Below the pieces are notes generated by a model. That model was not told the origin of the DNA. It did no database searches and saw nothing but the letters and a program-made list of their open reading frames with translations. The position numbers and the translations under genes are program-made. DNA of 64,000 bases from Amycolatopsis taiwanensis DSM 45107 (GTDB lineage Bacteria; Actinomycetota; Actinomycetes; Mycobacteriales; Pseudonocardiaceae). Positions 55,485-64,000 of the stretch are shown here, in pieces (the stretch's first letter is position 1; each line of letters begins with the position of its first letter). The DNA lies in the NCBI RefSeq assembly GCF_000519205.1, contig NZ_JAFB01000004.1, positions 29,268-93,267 of the forward strand, given 5' to 3'.

Positions 55485-55666
55485 CGGAAGGACCCCTCTT
55501 CGATCTCGGCAACGCCCAGGAACCAGCCCCAGGGTTGGCTAACACGGTAGCGAATCCCCGGCCCTCCGCGGGGCAGACCAGCGGAATTTTCCGAGAGTCG
55601 CACGTGCCCGGCGCCCGAGTTCGGTATAAGTACCCTGCACCATTCTCACGAGGTAGGGGGCCAGCG

Positions 55667-57064
55667 GTGGCAACGGGCACGACGGTATTCAGCAGGGTCA
55701 CGGTGGTGGCGCCGCGTACCAGGATCGACGTGGCACTGCCCGCCGACGTCGCGGTCGCGGACCTGCTGCCCATGCTCCTGGACATGGCACGGGAAACCAC
55801 ACCCGACGGAGGAGCGCGGCACGGCGGCTGGGCGCTGGCCAAGCTCGGCGACGCGCCGCTCGACCCCAGCCGGACCCTCGCCTCGCTCGGCGTCGTCGAC
55901 GGCGACCTGCTGCAACTGCGGCGGCGTAACGAAAATCCGCCGCCACCGCTCTACGACGACGTCGTGGACGCGATCGCCGACTCCGACCCGGACAGTTTCC
56001 GGCCGTGGACAAAGGAAACCGCGCAGCGCATCGGGCACATCGCGGGCGCACTCGCGTTGATCACCGCGGCCTTCACGGTGTTCATGAGCGGCCCGATGTT
56101 CGGCGGCAGCGGCGTGGCCGCGACGCTGGCCGCGGGCGTCGCCGCGGTGGCGTGCATCGCAGTCGGCGCAACCCTCGCGAAGGGATACCAGGCCGAGGCG
56201 ACCGGTGTCGTGGTCGCCGCCGCGGGCGGGCTGCCGTTCGCGTTCGTCGCCGGGTTCTCCGGTGTGCCCGGGCTGACCGTGCGGGCCAACCTGCTGCTCG
56301 GCAGCGGCCTGGTGGTGATCGTGGCGGCCGTGTCGATCATGATCATGGGCACCGGCATCAGGACCTTCATCGCCGCCGCGACCGCCGGTGTCATCGGCGT
56401 GTTGGCGTTCACCGTCGCCACGTTGATCGCCCAACCCGCGCCCGGCATCGCGGCCGGCACCGCCGCGTTCGCGCTCGCCGCGATCTCGTTCCTGCCCAGG
56501 GCGACCATCTGGCTGGCGAAGCTGCCGTTGCCGCACGTGCCCGGAACCGCCGAGGAACTCAAGGAAGACGACCCGTTCCCCGACTACACGGCGATCGAGC
56601 GCAAGACCTCCATCGCACACAACTACATGACCGGGCTGCTGATCGGCTGCGGCTCCGCGACCGCGGTCGCCGCCATGATCACGGCCACCTCGCCGAACGC
56701 GTTCGGCATCATCACCGCCGTCGTCGCCACGCTCGTTCTGTTGCTGCGTGCCCGTTCCTACGCGAACGGGGCACAGGCCGTCGCGTTGCTGACCACCGGC
56801 ATGGTCTCGGCCGCGGGCATCCTTGTCGCCTGGCTGTTCTCGCAATCAACGACGGGCCGCCTGATCTGGGTCTTCAGCGCGCTGGTGCTCGTCGCGGCCA
56901 TCGCGCTGGTGGTCGGCGTGGTCTTCCCCAACCAGCGGTTCTCGCCGCCGCTGCGCCGTGCGGTGGAGGTGTTCGAGGCCATCTGCGTCGCCACCGTGCT
57001 TCCCCTGGCGCTGGCGGTCATGGACCTCTACGCCGCCCTCCGGCACGTTTCGTTCGGCTCATGA
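55667..57064 (+). CDS. eccD: ESX-4 membrane channel component EccD
   Basis: 465 residues. The N-terminal ubiquitin-like domain (1-90: TRIDVALPADVAVADLLPML, SRTLASLGVVDGDLLQLRRR) is followed by about 11 transmembrane helices, e.g. IGHIAGALALITAAFTVFMS and LLLGSGLVVIVAAVSIMIMG. GTG 55667 with GAGGTAGGGGG upstream. Forms the membrane pore with EccB, EccC and EccE. TATAAG at 55625 may be part of its promoter. Overlaps mycP by 4 bp. Confidence 0.95.
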   Translation: MATGTTVFSRVTVVAPRTRIDVALPADVAVADLLPMLLDMARETTPDGGARHGGWALAKLGDAPLDPSRTLASLGVVDGDLLQLRRRNENPPPPLYDDVVDAIADSDPDSFRPWTKETAQRIGHIAGALALITAAFTVFMSGPMFGGSGVAATLAAGVAAVACIAVGATLAKGYQAEATGVVVAAAGGLPFAFVAGFSGVPGLTVRANLLLGSGLVVIVAAVSIMIMGTGIRTFIAAATAGVIGVLAFTVATLIAQPAPGIAAGTAAFALAAISFLPRATIWLAKLPLPHVPGTAEELKEDDPFPDYTAIERKTSIAHNYMTGLLIGCGSATAVAAMITATSPNAFGIITAVVATLVLLLRARSYANGAQAVALLTTGMVSAAGILVAWLFSQSTTGRLIWVFSALVLVAAIALVVGVVFPNQRFSPPLRRAVEVFEAICVATVLPLALAVMDLYAALRHVSFGS

Positions 57065-58521
57065 GCAGGAAACGGATGCGCGGGCGCGGTGGACCCACCC
57101 GTGCCGCGGCCGTGGTGTGCGCGGCGTCGCTGGCGGCGTTCAGCCCGCTCACCGCGGCCGCGCAGGTCACGTCGAGCCCGGACAATTCGTGGGCTCCGCC
57201 GCCGGCCAGCGGTTCCACCCCGCCCGATCCCAAGCAGCCCGACAAGAACTACGAGAAGAAAACAGAATGCGTCAAGCGGGCCGATACCGCGAAGGGCACG
57301 ATCACGATCCAGGACAGGCCCTGGGGGCAGGACTACCTGCAGATCAACGAAGCCCAGAAACTGGTTCAGGCCAACACAGGCGGGGCAGGCAAGGGCCTTA
57401 AGGTCGCGGTCATCGACACCGGCGTCACGAAGCACCCGTGGCTGACCGTGGAGGGCGGTGGGGACTACGTAAACGCGGCCAACAACGGGCTCGAAGACTG
57501 CGACGGGCACGGCACCGAGGTCGCCGGGATCATCGCCGCACACCCGCCGGCCGACCGAATCGGGTTCCAGGGCGTCGCTCCGGACGCGACCATCGTGTCG
57601 ATCCGGCAGTCGAGCCAGAACTATCAGCCACCGGACAGCCAGGGCGGCGCGAAAAACGGTAACCGGCAACAAGGTGATGGCGCGGGCAACCTCGGCACGT
57701 TGGCCCAGGCCGTGATGAACGCCGCGAACCAAGGCGTCAGCGTGATGAACATATCGATCGACTCCTGCCGCCCCGCCGGGCCACCTATCACCACCCAGGA
57801 AAAGCAACTGCAGAACGCCATCCACTACGCGGTCGCGGTGAAGGACATCGTCGTGGTGGTCGCCGCGGGCAACATTCCCTCCGGCGACACCGGAGGGACC
57901 TGCGGGCAGAACGACCAGGCAGACCCCAGCAAACCGAAGTTCATCGTCACCCCTCCCTGGTTCGCCGACGACGTGCTCTCCGTTGCCGCGATCCAGCAGG
58001 ACGGCTCGGTGGCGCCGTTCAGTGTGAACGGCCCGTGGGTGAGCGTGGCCGCGCCGGGAACCGAAATCACCTCGCTGGACCCGTCTCCGTCGGACACCCC
58101 GCAACTGGCCAACCAGGTGATCGAGGGCGGCAAGCCCGGCCCCATTCAGGGCACGAGCTTCGCCTCGCCCTACGTCGCCGGCGTGGCCACACTGGTTCGC
58201 GCACAGTTTCCGAACCTGAACGCGTATCAGGTCATGAAGCGTATCGAGGCGACCGCGCAGCACCCCGGCGCGCCGGATGGCCACGACCAGTTCATCGGCT
58301 ACGGCGTGGTCGATCCGGTCGCCGCGCTCACCGCGATCGTGCCGTCGGAGGAAGGCATCGGCACGCCGCCGCCCCAGCATCTGGGATCGGGTCTGCCGCC
58401 GGCCGCGAACAAGGACTGGACTCCGATGATCGTCGCCCTCGCCGGCACCGGTGGTGGCCTGGTCGTCCTGCTGGTCACGATCTTCGTGATGCACACCATC
58501 CGCCGTAACCGCCCGGCTTGA
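57061..58521 (+). CDS. mycP: ESX-4 mycosin protease MycP
   Basis: 486-residue subtilisin-like serine protease anchored outside the membrane. Signal peptide at 1-35 (RAAAVVCAASLAAFSPLTAA). Triad: Asp119 in VAVIDTGV, His150 in CDGHGTEVAGII, Ser366 in GTSFASPYVAGVATLVRAQF, with oxyanion Asn271 in VAAGN. C-terminal helix IVALAGTGGGLVVLLVTIFV and a basic tail RRNRPA. Mycosins stabilise and gate the ESX complex. Start ATG 57061 overlaps the eccD stop (ATGA). Confidence 0.96.
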   Translation: MSRKRMRGRGGPTRAAAVVCAASLAAFSPLTAAAQVTSSPDNSWAPPPASGSTPPDPKQPDKNYEKKTECVKRADTAKGTITIQDRPWGQDYLQINEAQKLVQANTGGAGKGLKVAVIDTGVTKHPWLTVEGGGDYVNAANNGLEDCDGHGTEVAGIIAAHPPADRIGFQGVAPDATIVSIRQSSQNYQPPDSQGGAKNGNRQQGDGAGNLGTLAQAVMNAANQGVSVMNISIDSCRPAGPPITTQEKQLQNAIHYAVAVKDIVVVVAAGNIPSGDTGGTCGQNDQADPSKPKFIVTPPWFADDVLSVAAIQQDGSVAPFSVNGPWVSVAAPGTEITSLDPSPSDTPQLANQVIEGGKPGPIQGTSFASPYVAGVATLVRAQFPNLNAYQVMKRIEATAQHPGAPDGHDQFIGYGVVDPVAALTAIVPSEEGIGTPPPQHLGSGLPPAANKDWTPMIVALAGTGGGLVVLLVTIFVMHTIRRNRPA

Positions 58522-58534
58522 TCCGGCCTGCCTT

Positions 58535-58582
58535 GTGCCCCAAGGGCTTTCTCCCCTCGCGGTAAGGAAGTCCTTGGGGCAC
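58535..58582 (+). terminator. Hairpin after mycP
   Basis: An 11-bp perfect stem GTGCCCCAAGG / CCTTGGGGCAC with a long, partly paired loop, 13 bp after the mycP stop. No T tract follows; may act together with the terminator at 58605. Confidence 0.5.
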
Positions 58583-58604
58583 AGCGCTGTTTCCCCCAGA
58601 CCAT

Positions 58605-58639
58605 GAAGAAGGGCCTTGCCGGCGGCAAGGCCCTTCTTC
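58605..58639. terminator. Bidirectional terminator between mycP and eccB
   Basis: A perfect 16-bp stem (GAAGAAGGGCCTTGCC with its complement) and a 3-nt loop between convergent mycP and eccB, 17 bp from the eccB stop. Confidence 0.85.
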
Positions 58640-58656
58640 GATCAGGTGCGGCGTTT

Positions 58657-60315
58657 TCAGTTGCCCGGGGAACCGGATCCGGAGGCCGGAGACTGGCTCG
58701 ACGCCGGAGACTGGCTCGAAGCCGGATTCTGACTTGCCTGCCCGGCCGGGCTCGGATTGCTGCCGCTGCCCGGCAAGCTCTCCTGATCATCGTAGCTTTG
58801 CTGAGCACTCGTCTTGTTCAACGATGCGCCCGAGGGAAGCAGATCGAGGATCGACTTCGGCGCCGGTCGCGGTGGCGCGTCGTAGAGACCGAGCCCCCTC
58901 GCCGTGTTGACGTCCGGAATGCCGTACTGCCTACCGGAGTCCGTGACCAGGATGATCGGTCCCTTGCCGAAGCTGTCCGGACCGGTAGCGGACTGCACCA
59001 CGGCGCCGCGGCCGGTCGGCAGGTAGAAGTGGTCGATCTTCAGGCCGCCCGGGCCGGCCTTGCTGATGGGGATCAGCTTGTTGTCCGCGACCGGCAATTG
59101 CTTGCCCGTGTAGACGGTGGTGCGCGGCTGGTTGTTCACGACGGTCCAGCCGAGGCAGGTCGTCGGGGACTGTAGTGGCCCGAGGATATGGGGCTTCGCA
59201 GCCGGGAACTTGCTCACCTGCAAGGCACCCGACTCATTGGTCTGAACCTGATGGATTCCGTTGATCGCGTTCGCGTCCACCGGGTGCGACTCCGCGCCCG
59301 ACTGTGAGGCCAGGATTATGTTGCCCACGATCGATGGCACCTGCTGCAGGCCGGTGGGCAGCAGCACATACACCGTCGAACTGCCGTCGGCGCTCCGGAC
59401 GTTGAGCACGTCTCCGTACTTGAGACCCTGCTGTCCGAGCGTGGGGAAGTTGGCCGCAATCTCGCCTTTGCCCGGGATCGTCGGTGTCTGCAGCGGTGCG
59501 ACCTGCGGGATGGCGTTCAGCATGCCGATCGAGATGTGCCGGATCAACGAGCTGTCCTGACCGACCTCCAACTGCAGCGCGTTGATCACCGGCTTCTGGT
59601 CCAGTGGAATCTCCGCACGCACGGTGTTCGACGCGGTCGGATCGTTGGGATTGTCCGCCGTTTTGTAGATCAGGTAGTACTTCTGGTTGTCCGCCACGGC
59701 GAGAATGGCCGAGTCCACGTCGAGCGGTGTGCCGAGGTTCGACACGCCGGCGAGCACCGTGGTCTCCCGGCGGGACTGCTGCAACCGGATTTCTTCCGGC
59801 AACTGCCCGTTGATCACGATGTTGTCGCAGACGGACCAGTCATCGGAAATCCGCTGGCTCGACGTGGGCAACAGCGACGGGCCATCGACGATGCCGGTGA
59901 GACGGCCGCGCGGGATGTCCTTGAGCGAGTCGTCGGGGACCACGGTCGGCGACACCACCTGGCCGCTGCCGCCGCCTTGCTCCAGCGACATCAGCATCAA
60001 CCGCGCGGACGCGAGGTTGAACGTGGGCGTCAGGGTGGGTGGGTTGCCCGACACGACGTAGACCTGACCGGATGTCTTGCCGATCACTATGTTCGGTCCA
60101 TTGGGCACCGAGGGCGACGGGCTGATCAGGCCGTAGACGACGAAGCCCACCATTCCCAGCATGCCGAGCAGGAACCCGACGATGGTGGCCCGCCCATGAC
60201 TGCGCATGGGATCGTGCAGCATCACCGAGTCGCGGCGGACCAGGGCCGACTGCATGCGTCGGAGCACGAACCGGTATGCCTGGACTTGAGACTTTGTTGT
60301 CGGCGTTGATGGCAT
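58657..60315 (-). CDS. eccB: ESX-4 membrane component EccB
   Basis: 552 residues. Cytoplasmic start MPSTPTTKSQVQAYRFVLRR, MQSALVRRDSVMLHDPMRSH (the EccB signature), one transmembrane helix (ATIVGFLLGMLGMVGFVVYG, about 44-63), then a long extracytoplasmic region (IVIGKTSGQVYVVSGN; ILVTDSGRQYGIPDVNTARG; LLPSGASLNKTSA) ending in a Ser/Pro/Ala-rich tail. ATG 60315. Divergent from eccE. Corresponds to Rv3450c (EccB4). Confidence 0.95.
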   Translation of the reverse strand: MPSTPTTKSQVQAYRFVLRRMQSALVRRDSVMLHDPMRSHGRATIVGFLLGMLGMVGFVVYGLISPSPSVPNGPNIVIGKTSGQVYVVSGNPPTLTPTFNLASARLMLMSLEQGGGSGQVVSPTVVPDDSLKDIPRGRLTGIVDGPSLLPTSSQRISDDWSVCDNIVINGQLPEEIRLQQSRRETTVLAGVSNLGTPLDVDSAILAVADNQKYYLIYKTADNPNDPTASNTVRAEIPLDQKPVINALQLEVGQDSSLIRHISIGMLNAIPQVAPLQTPTIPGKGEIAANFPTLGQQGLKYGDVLNVRSADGSSTVYVLLPTGLQQVPSIVGNIILASQSGAESHPVDANAINGIHQVQTNESGALQVSKFPAAKPHILGPLQSPTTCLGWTVVNNQPRTTVYTGKQLPVADNKLIPISKAGPGGLKIDHFYLPTGRGAVVQSATGPDSFGKGPIILVTDSGRQYGIPDVNTARGLGLYDAPPRPAPKSILDLLPSGASLNKTSAQQSYDDQESLPGSGSNPSPAGQASQNPASSQSPASSQSPASGSGSPGN

Positions 60316-60464
60316 TCTCGACCTACAGCTCCCCGAGTCGCGGTACGGTTTCGCAGGATAGCGGTACGGGAACGGTACGAGTGTGGGTTTCTCCCAAACT
60401 CGGCGTCCGGAGTCCGGCCCGCTGTCCGGGTACGCAACACGCACGAGGGGAAGAGAACGCGCGG

Positions 60465-62018
60465 ATGTCCGTCACCACTCCTCCACGCCCGGGCGGACCG
60501 CCCGGACCACCGCCGCCCGGGGGACGCCCGGGCGGACCGCCGCCCCGTTCAGGCCGGCCAGGGGGACCGGCCGGAGGACCTGGCGGACCGGCCGGACCGC
60601 GCGGACCTGGTGGCCCCCCTGGCCGGGGCGGACCCGGAGGTCCGGGCGGCCCCAACGGACCCGGCGGACCCGGCGGACCTGGTGGGCCTGGTGGACCGGG
60701 CGGTCCCGGCGGGCCGGGTGGACCACCGTCCGGACGTCCGCCGACACCCCCGACGCCACCGACGCCTCCCCCGGCGCCCGCGCCCGTCGTGCCCGCGGCC
60801 CGGCGGCGCCGGCCCGGTGCCAGCTTCGGACCACTGCCGGTCGCCAACGTCGTGGTGCTCGAAGTGGGCCTCGCGATCGGGCTCATTCTGCTCACGATCA
60901 ACAAGTCGTTGCTCTACATCGGAATCGGTGTGCTGGCCGCGACGCTGGTCATCGCGATCCTCCGGTGGAGTGGGAAATGGTTCACCCAGTGGGTCGGCCT
61001 CACCATGCGCTACTCGTTCCGCAGCCATGACCGGGTGACCACCGCGCCGCGTCCCGGTGCCGAACCCATCGCCCGCGACAAGGAGTCCGTTACCGGGCCG
61101 GAAGACGTGCGGGTGAGCCTGCTGCGGGCGGTCGTGCCGGATCTGGTGGTGGCACACGGAACCGACCACGAGCGCAAGCCGGTCGGCCTGGCCTCGCACG
61201 ACGGCACGTGGACCGCGGTGCTGCTGATCGAGCCCACGCCGGCGCTGATCGGTCAGGCCGGCGGGGCACCGAGCCTGCCGCTGTCCTCGCTGGCGCCGTG
61301 CCTGGAGGATCGCGGCGTGATCCTCGACTCGATCCAGCTGATCTGGCACACCTACCCGGGTAGCGCGGCGCTGCCCCCGGAGTCGCCCGCGCTCAGCTCG
61401 TACCTGGAGGTTCTCGGCCCGCTGCCGGCCGCGGCGCGGCGCACCACCTGGGTGGCCGTCCGACTCGACCCACGCCGCTGCCCGGCCGCCATCCGGGAAC
61501 GCGGCGGCGGTGTCGTCGGCGCGCACCGGGCCTTGATCGGCGCGCTGTCGCGGGTGCGCAACGCACTCGAATCACGTGGCGTCCCCACCCGGCCGCTGGG
61601 CCCGGAAGAGTTGCTGCGCGCGGGAATCTCGGCGGCGGAGCTGACCGCGGTCGTCGGCAACGGCGCGCGAGTGAAGCTGCAGGAGAAATGGACGGGCGTG
61701 AGCGCGGCCGGGGTCGAGCACGCCAGCTACGCCGTCACCAACTGGCCCAAGGGCAAGATCACCAACAGCCTCAACACCTTGACCAGTATCCGGACGCTGT
61801 CCGCGACGATCGCGATGTCGATCTCGCCCGCGGACGACGAAGGCCAGATCGGGCTGCGCGGTGTCGTCCGGCTCAGCGCCCGTACCGGCCGCGAACTCGA
61901 CTCCGCCGACGGCCAGCTCAAGAAGCTGGCCGGCCGCGCCGGGGTGTCGCTGACGCCGCTACGGGGGCTCCAGGTCGACGGACTGGCGGCCACCATGCCG
62001 ATCGGAGGGACCGCGTGA
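60465..62018 (+). CDS. eccE: ESX-4 membrane component EccE with collagen-like N-terminus
   Basis: 517 residues. The first 115 are Gly/Pro-rich with about 20 G-x-x steps ([15 protein letters not shown]), then a [14 protein letters not shown] hinge. Two transmembrane helices follow ([39 protein letters not shown]), then the cytoplasmic EccE domain ([36 protein letters not shown]). ATG 60465 with GAGGGGAAGAG upstream. EccE is absent from M. tuberculosis ESX-4 but present in M. abscessus and other actinobacteria, so this is a complete ancestral-type system. Confidence 0.88.
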   Translation: MSVTTPPRPGGPPGPPPPGGRPGGPPPRSGRPGGPAGGPGGPAGPRGPGGPPGRGGPGGPGGPNGPGGPGGPGGPGGPGGPGGPGGPPSGRPPTPPTPPTPPPAPAPVVPAARRRRPGASFGPLPVANVVVLEVGLAIGLILLTINKSLLYIGIGVLAATLVIAILRWSGKWFTQWVGLTMRYSFRSHDRVTTAPRPGAEPIARDKESVTGPEDVRVSLLRAVVPDLVVAHGTDHERKPVGLASHDGTWTAVLLIEPTPALIGQAGGAPSLPLSSLAPCLEDRGVILDSIQLIWHTYPGSAALPPESPALSSYLEVLGPLPAAARRTTWVAVRLDPRRCPAAIRERGGGVVGAHRALIGALSRVRNALESRGVPTRPLGPEELLRAGISAAELTAVVGNGARVKLQEKWTGVSAAGVEHASYAVTNWPKGKITNSLNTLTSIRTLSATIAMSISPADDEGQIGLRGVVRLSARTGRELDSADGQLKKLAGRAGVSLTPLRGLQVDGLAATMPIGGTA

Positions 62019-62049
62019 TCGCGCACGAACTACCGGAGGAGCAGCATCC

Positions 62050-62772
62050 ATGAGCCTGCGGCTACGTGATCCAGGCCGGAACAACGGCGTCGCGCCCGAG
62101 TTCACGGTGGACCCGGCGCTGCTCGACGCGGTCAGCCCATCCGGCGACCGCGGCGGGATCATGATCGGCTCGGGCCTCAACGGCGAGCCACTGACCGTTT
62201 CGGCGCTGCGCTCGATGCCGACCAGGATCGTGCTGGTCGGCGGTCTGTACCTCGCGCGCCAGGTGGCGCTGCGTTCGATGGCCGTCGGGGCCTGGCTGGT
62301 GATCGCGACCGGACGACCCGCGGCCTGGCAGCTTTTGCCGAAGGCGGCCGGGAACCAGCCGAACGGGCGGCCGTCGCCGCTGGTGCACATTCGCCGGCTC
62401 TCGCCGGTGGAACTGCCGCGGCCCTCGGAGGACGCACCGCTGGTGGTGATCACCGACGGCGGTCCGACGCCGCAGGACCTGTTCCCACCGCGGTCGCCCT
62501 GGCAGACCACGGTCTACGTGCTGCCCTACCTGCACCCGCAGGCGACGACGATCGCGAACGCGGCGGACATCGTGCTCATGCAACGCCTGCCCATCGGTCA
62601 GGCCGAACTGGCCGCCCGGATCTGGCGCCTGCCCGCGCAGATGATGCGCCAGCTCACCACGCTCAAGGACGACCAGGTGATCGCCCTCGGGCAGAACCTG
62701 TGGCGCCCGCTGCGTCTGGTGACCACCACGAAGGAGCAGCAACTGCTGGGCCCGGTCCGCCGAGGGGACTGA
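62050..62772 (+). CDS. ESX-4-linked conserved protein downstream of eccE
   Basis: 240-residue soluble protein, no signal peptide or transmembrane segment evident. RIVLVGGLYLARQVALRSMA and AWLVIATGRPAAWQLLPKAA suggest a nucleotide-binding-like alpha/beta start; the remainder contains APLVVITDGGPTPQDLFPPR and AADIVLMQRLPIGQAELAAR. ATG 62050 with GGAGGAG upstream, 31 bp after eccE, so in the same transcript. I recall similar genes after eccE in related actinomycetes. No function assigned. Confidence 0.75.
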   Translation: MSLRLRDPGRNNGVAPEFTVDPALLDAVSPSGDRGGIMIGSGLNGEPLTVSALRSMPTRIVLVGGLYLARQVALRSMAVGAWLVIATGRPAAWQLLPKAAGNQPNGRPSPLVHIRRLSPVELPRPSEDAPLVVITDGGPTPQDLFPPRSPWQTTVYVLPYLHPQATTIANAADIVLMQRLPIGQAELAARIWRLPAQMMRQLTTLKDDQVIALGQNLWRPLRLVTTTKEQQLLGPVRRGD

Positions 62773-62787
62773 CCACGCGCCGGTACT

Positions 62788-62884
62788 CGCGCGAGTCCCA
62801 CGTTCCCGTCGCGCGAGTCCCACACTCCCGTCGCGCGAGTCCCACACTCCCGTCGCGCGAGTCCCACATTGGCGTCGCGCGAGA
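62788..62884. repeat. 22-bp tandem repeat array, about 4.4 units
   Basis: Unit cgcgcgagtcccac followed by (a/g)(c/t)t(c/g)(c/g)cgt; copies start at 62788, 62810, 62832, 62854 and a partial at 62876. Fills the gap between the last ESX gene and the convergent endonuclease-like gene. Confidence 0.88.
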
Positions 62885-62897
62885 TCCTGCGTGACCG

Positions 62898-63797
62898 CTA
62901 CGCTGCCAGTCCACGGGCTCGGAACGCTGAGTTGATCGCGGCGATCAACCGAGCGGGTTCCCGCAAGTCGTCGGCATCAGCACGGATTACCGTCCATCCA
63001 CGACGCCGCAGGTCCTCGTCGCGAGCCGTGTCGTATCCCTGACGGCCTTCGTGGGCAACGTATCCGTCGTACTCGACCGCAACTCGCAACTCCGGCCAGG
63101 CGAAATCAAGCCGGTAGATCTCGTTTCCGGCCAGGTCGAAGATCGTGAACTGCGGTACCGGAACGGGCAGGCCGGCATCGGCGAGCGCGAGCAGCATCCA
63201 GCTCTCCGCCGGCGACTCGGCGAGCCCGGTGGCCTGATCCAGCAGGGCAAGCCCCTGGCGCCGTCCCCGCGAATCGGGCCGGGACCGTATTCGGTGCTCG
63301 GTCCATGCGCGGAACTCGGCTCGTTCCTGCTTCGAATGCAGCGCAAGCGCCTGATCCGCACACGCGATCCCGGCCCGTCGACTACCGCGGCACAGCACTT
63401 CGGCCAGCGCGACGTCCAGTGCCAGGAGGTGAAGGCCGTGGAGTTCAAGCACGTCGGACTCCTCGAACCGGCCGTTATGCACCACCACGCCGGGCCGGCG
63501 TCTCAGCTTCCGGTGATATGGCAGAAGTACATGGATCGGCGCCGTGTCCGCGGCGGAACACCCATGCATGGCAAGGGCGCTGTGACCGGCGAGAACCGCG
63601 TGTGGTCCGGCGAACAGCAAGGCTGCGGCCGCCCGAGTGCGGAACTCCGTCTCCCGGTCGGGCTCGACCAGCACCTCACGGGAGAACGAGCTGAGCCGCC
63701 TGTCTCGAAGCGCCCTGCGCAGGGCGTACGGGCTGAGCACACGAGACAACTGGGCACGGGTATGGACTCCGTGCAAGCCTTTGGGCAATGGCTCCAT
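62898..63797 (-). CDS. VSR/DUF559-like endonuclease-fold protein with AbiEi-like N-terminus
   Basis: 299 residues from ATG 63797. The N-terminal part (LHGVHTRAQLSRVLSPYALR, HAVLAGHSALAMHGCSA) resembles the winged-helix/nucleotidyltransferase-linked antitoxin domain often annotated AbiEi. The C-terminal part is a VSR/DUF559-type nuclease core: YRLDFAWPELRVAVEYDGYV, AHEGRQGYDTARDEDLRRRG, WTVIRADADDL, with Asp, Glu and Asp of a PD-(D/E)xK-type site. Abundant in actinobacteria; biological role unproven. TTG 63815 is an alternative start. Confidence 0.75.
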   Translation of the reverse strand: MEPLPKGLHGVHTRAQLSRVLSPYALRRALRDRRLSSFSREVLVEPDRETEFRTRAAAALLFAGPHAVLAGHSALAMHGCSAADTAPIHVLLPYHRKLRRRPGVVVHNGRFEESDVLELHGLHLLALDVALAEVLCRGSRRAGIACADQALALHSKQERAEFRAWTEHRIRSRPDSRGRRQGLALLDQATGLAESPAESWMLLALADAGLPVPVPQFTIFDLAGNEIYRLDFAWPELRVAVEYDGYVAHEGRQGYDTARDEDLRRRGWTVIRADADDLREPARLIAAINSAFRARGLAA

Positions 63798-63847
63798 GTT
63801 CCCACGTTGTCGCAATGCGCGTGCGAAACAGGAGCTGTTGCCAAATC

Positions 63848-63875
63848 TGTGGACAGCTCAGCGCGGTGTGGATAA
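63848..63875. other. Two DnaA-box-like sequences
   Basis: TGTGGATAA at 63867-63875 is the exact complement of the DnaA box TTATCCACA, and TGTGGACAG at 63848-63856 is a near match 19 bp away in the same orientation. No other boxes and no dnaA or dnaN gene are nearby, so this is not an origin; it could be a titration or regulatory site, or chance. Confidence 0.35.
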
Positions 63876-63900
63876 CCCGACGCAGCAGCGTAGAACTCTC

Positions 63901-64000
63901 ACGACGGGAACGTGGAACACGCACGACAGGAACGCGGAACACGCACGACAGGAACGCGGAACACGCACGACAGGAACGCGGAACACGCACGACAGGAACG
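63901..64000. repeat. 22-bp tandem repeat array running off the right edge
   Basis: Unit acgacaggaacgcgg followed by aacacgc; copies at 63901 (two base differences), 63923, 63945, 63967, then a 12-bp partial cut by the window end. Four of the five are identical over their visible length. Different sequence from the 62788 array but the same unit length. Confidence 0.9.

Noticed and set aside
51354..55550. 1398-codon plus-strand frame antisense to eccC
   Set aside because: Arg/Val/Asp-rich shadow generated by the strong third-position GC bias of eccC; no recognisable domain.
63848..63875. Replication origin
   Set aside because: Only two DnaA-box-like sites, no AT-rich region, and no dnaA/dnaN/gyrB neighbours.

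Overview
The window is GC-rich actinobacterial DNA (frequent GTG/TTG starts, WhiB, a sigma-D/RsdA pair, type VII secretion). Gene order follows the Mycobacterium tuberculosis Rv3396c-Rv3450c backbone almost gene for gene: guaA, choD, guaB3, guaB2, DUF5319, rsdA, sigD, an Rv3415c-like gene, whiB3, groEL1/groES, tsaD-rimI-tsaB, tsaE, alr, nnr, glmS, glmM, rpsI-rplM and an ESX-4 locus. Non-mycobacterial insertions, the retention of eccE and several short GC-rich intergenic repeat families suggest a member of the Pseudonocardiaceae, probably Amycolatopsis-like. That assignment is inference from gene content, not from a search.

Region 1 (1-8.2 kb): purine genes guaA (cut by the left edge), guaB3 and guaB2, with an aldehyde dehydrogenase and a ChoD-type flavoprotein between them. 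Region 2 (7.8-17.3 kb): a regulatory block of DUF5319, rsdA-sigD, an atypical response regulator, an Rv3415c-like protein, a MerR/CarH-like regulator and whiB3, then a TetR/SDR pair and the CIRCE-controlled groES-groEL unit. Region 3 (17.3-22.6 kb) is accessory: a 22-residue peptide with 8 cysteines, a catalytically degenerate UDP-GlcNAc 2-epimerase homologue, an amidase remnant, a VOC protein, a drug-type ABC exporter with its divergent TetR gene, and a broken TetR gene.

Region 4 (22.6-38.7 kb): tRNA t6A genes (tsaD, tsaB, tsaE) with rimI, interrupted by a matB/carboxyltransferase pair and a dehydrogenase/TIM-barrel pair. Then come an alpha/beta hydrolase, alr, a deoR-xylB-sugar ABC ATPase operon with overlapping genes, a vapB antitoxin with a vapC toxin broken by one amber codon, and nnr. 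Region 5 (38.7-48.2 kb): amino-sugar genes glmS and glmM and ribosomal genes rplM-rpsI, with a WXG-type secretion operon (EspC-like protein, 901-residue Gly/Pro-rich protein, coiled-coil protein) between glmS and glmM.

Region 6 (48.6-62.8 kb): a complete ESX-4-type T7SS: two WXG100 proteins, an Rv3446c-type Hsp70-like membrane protein, eccC, eccD, mycP, eccB and eccE, plus a conserved companion gene. The window closes with a VSR-like endonuclease-fold protein flanked by two tandem-repeat arrays.

The items most worth a second look are the Cys-rich mini-peptide, the degenerate regulators and epimerase, the paralogous acidic-tail proteins flanking the secretion operon (one frameshifted), the amber codon in vapC, and the palindromic repeat family, one copy of which is translated inside choD.
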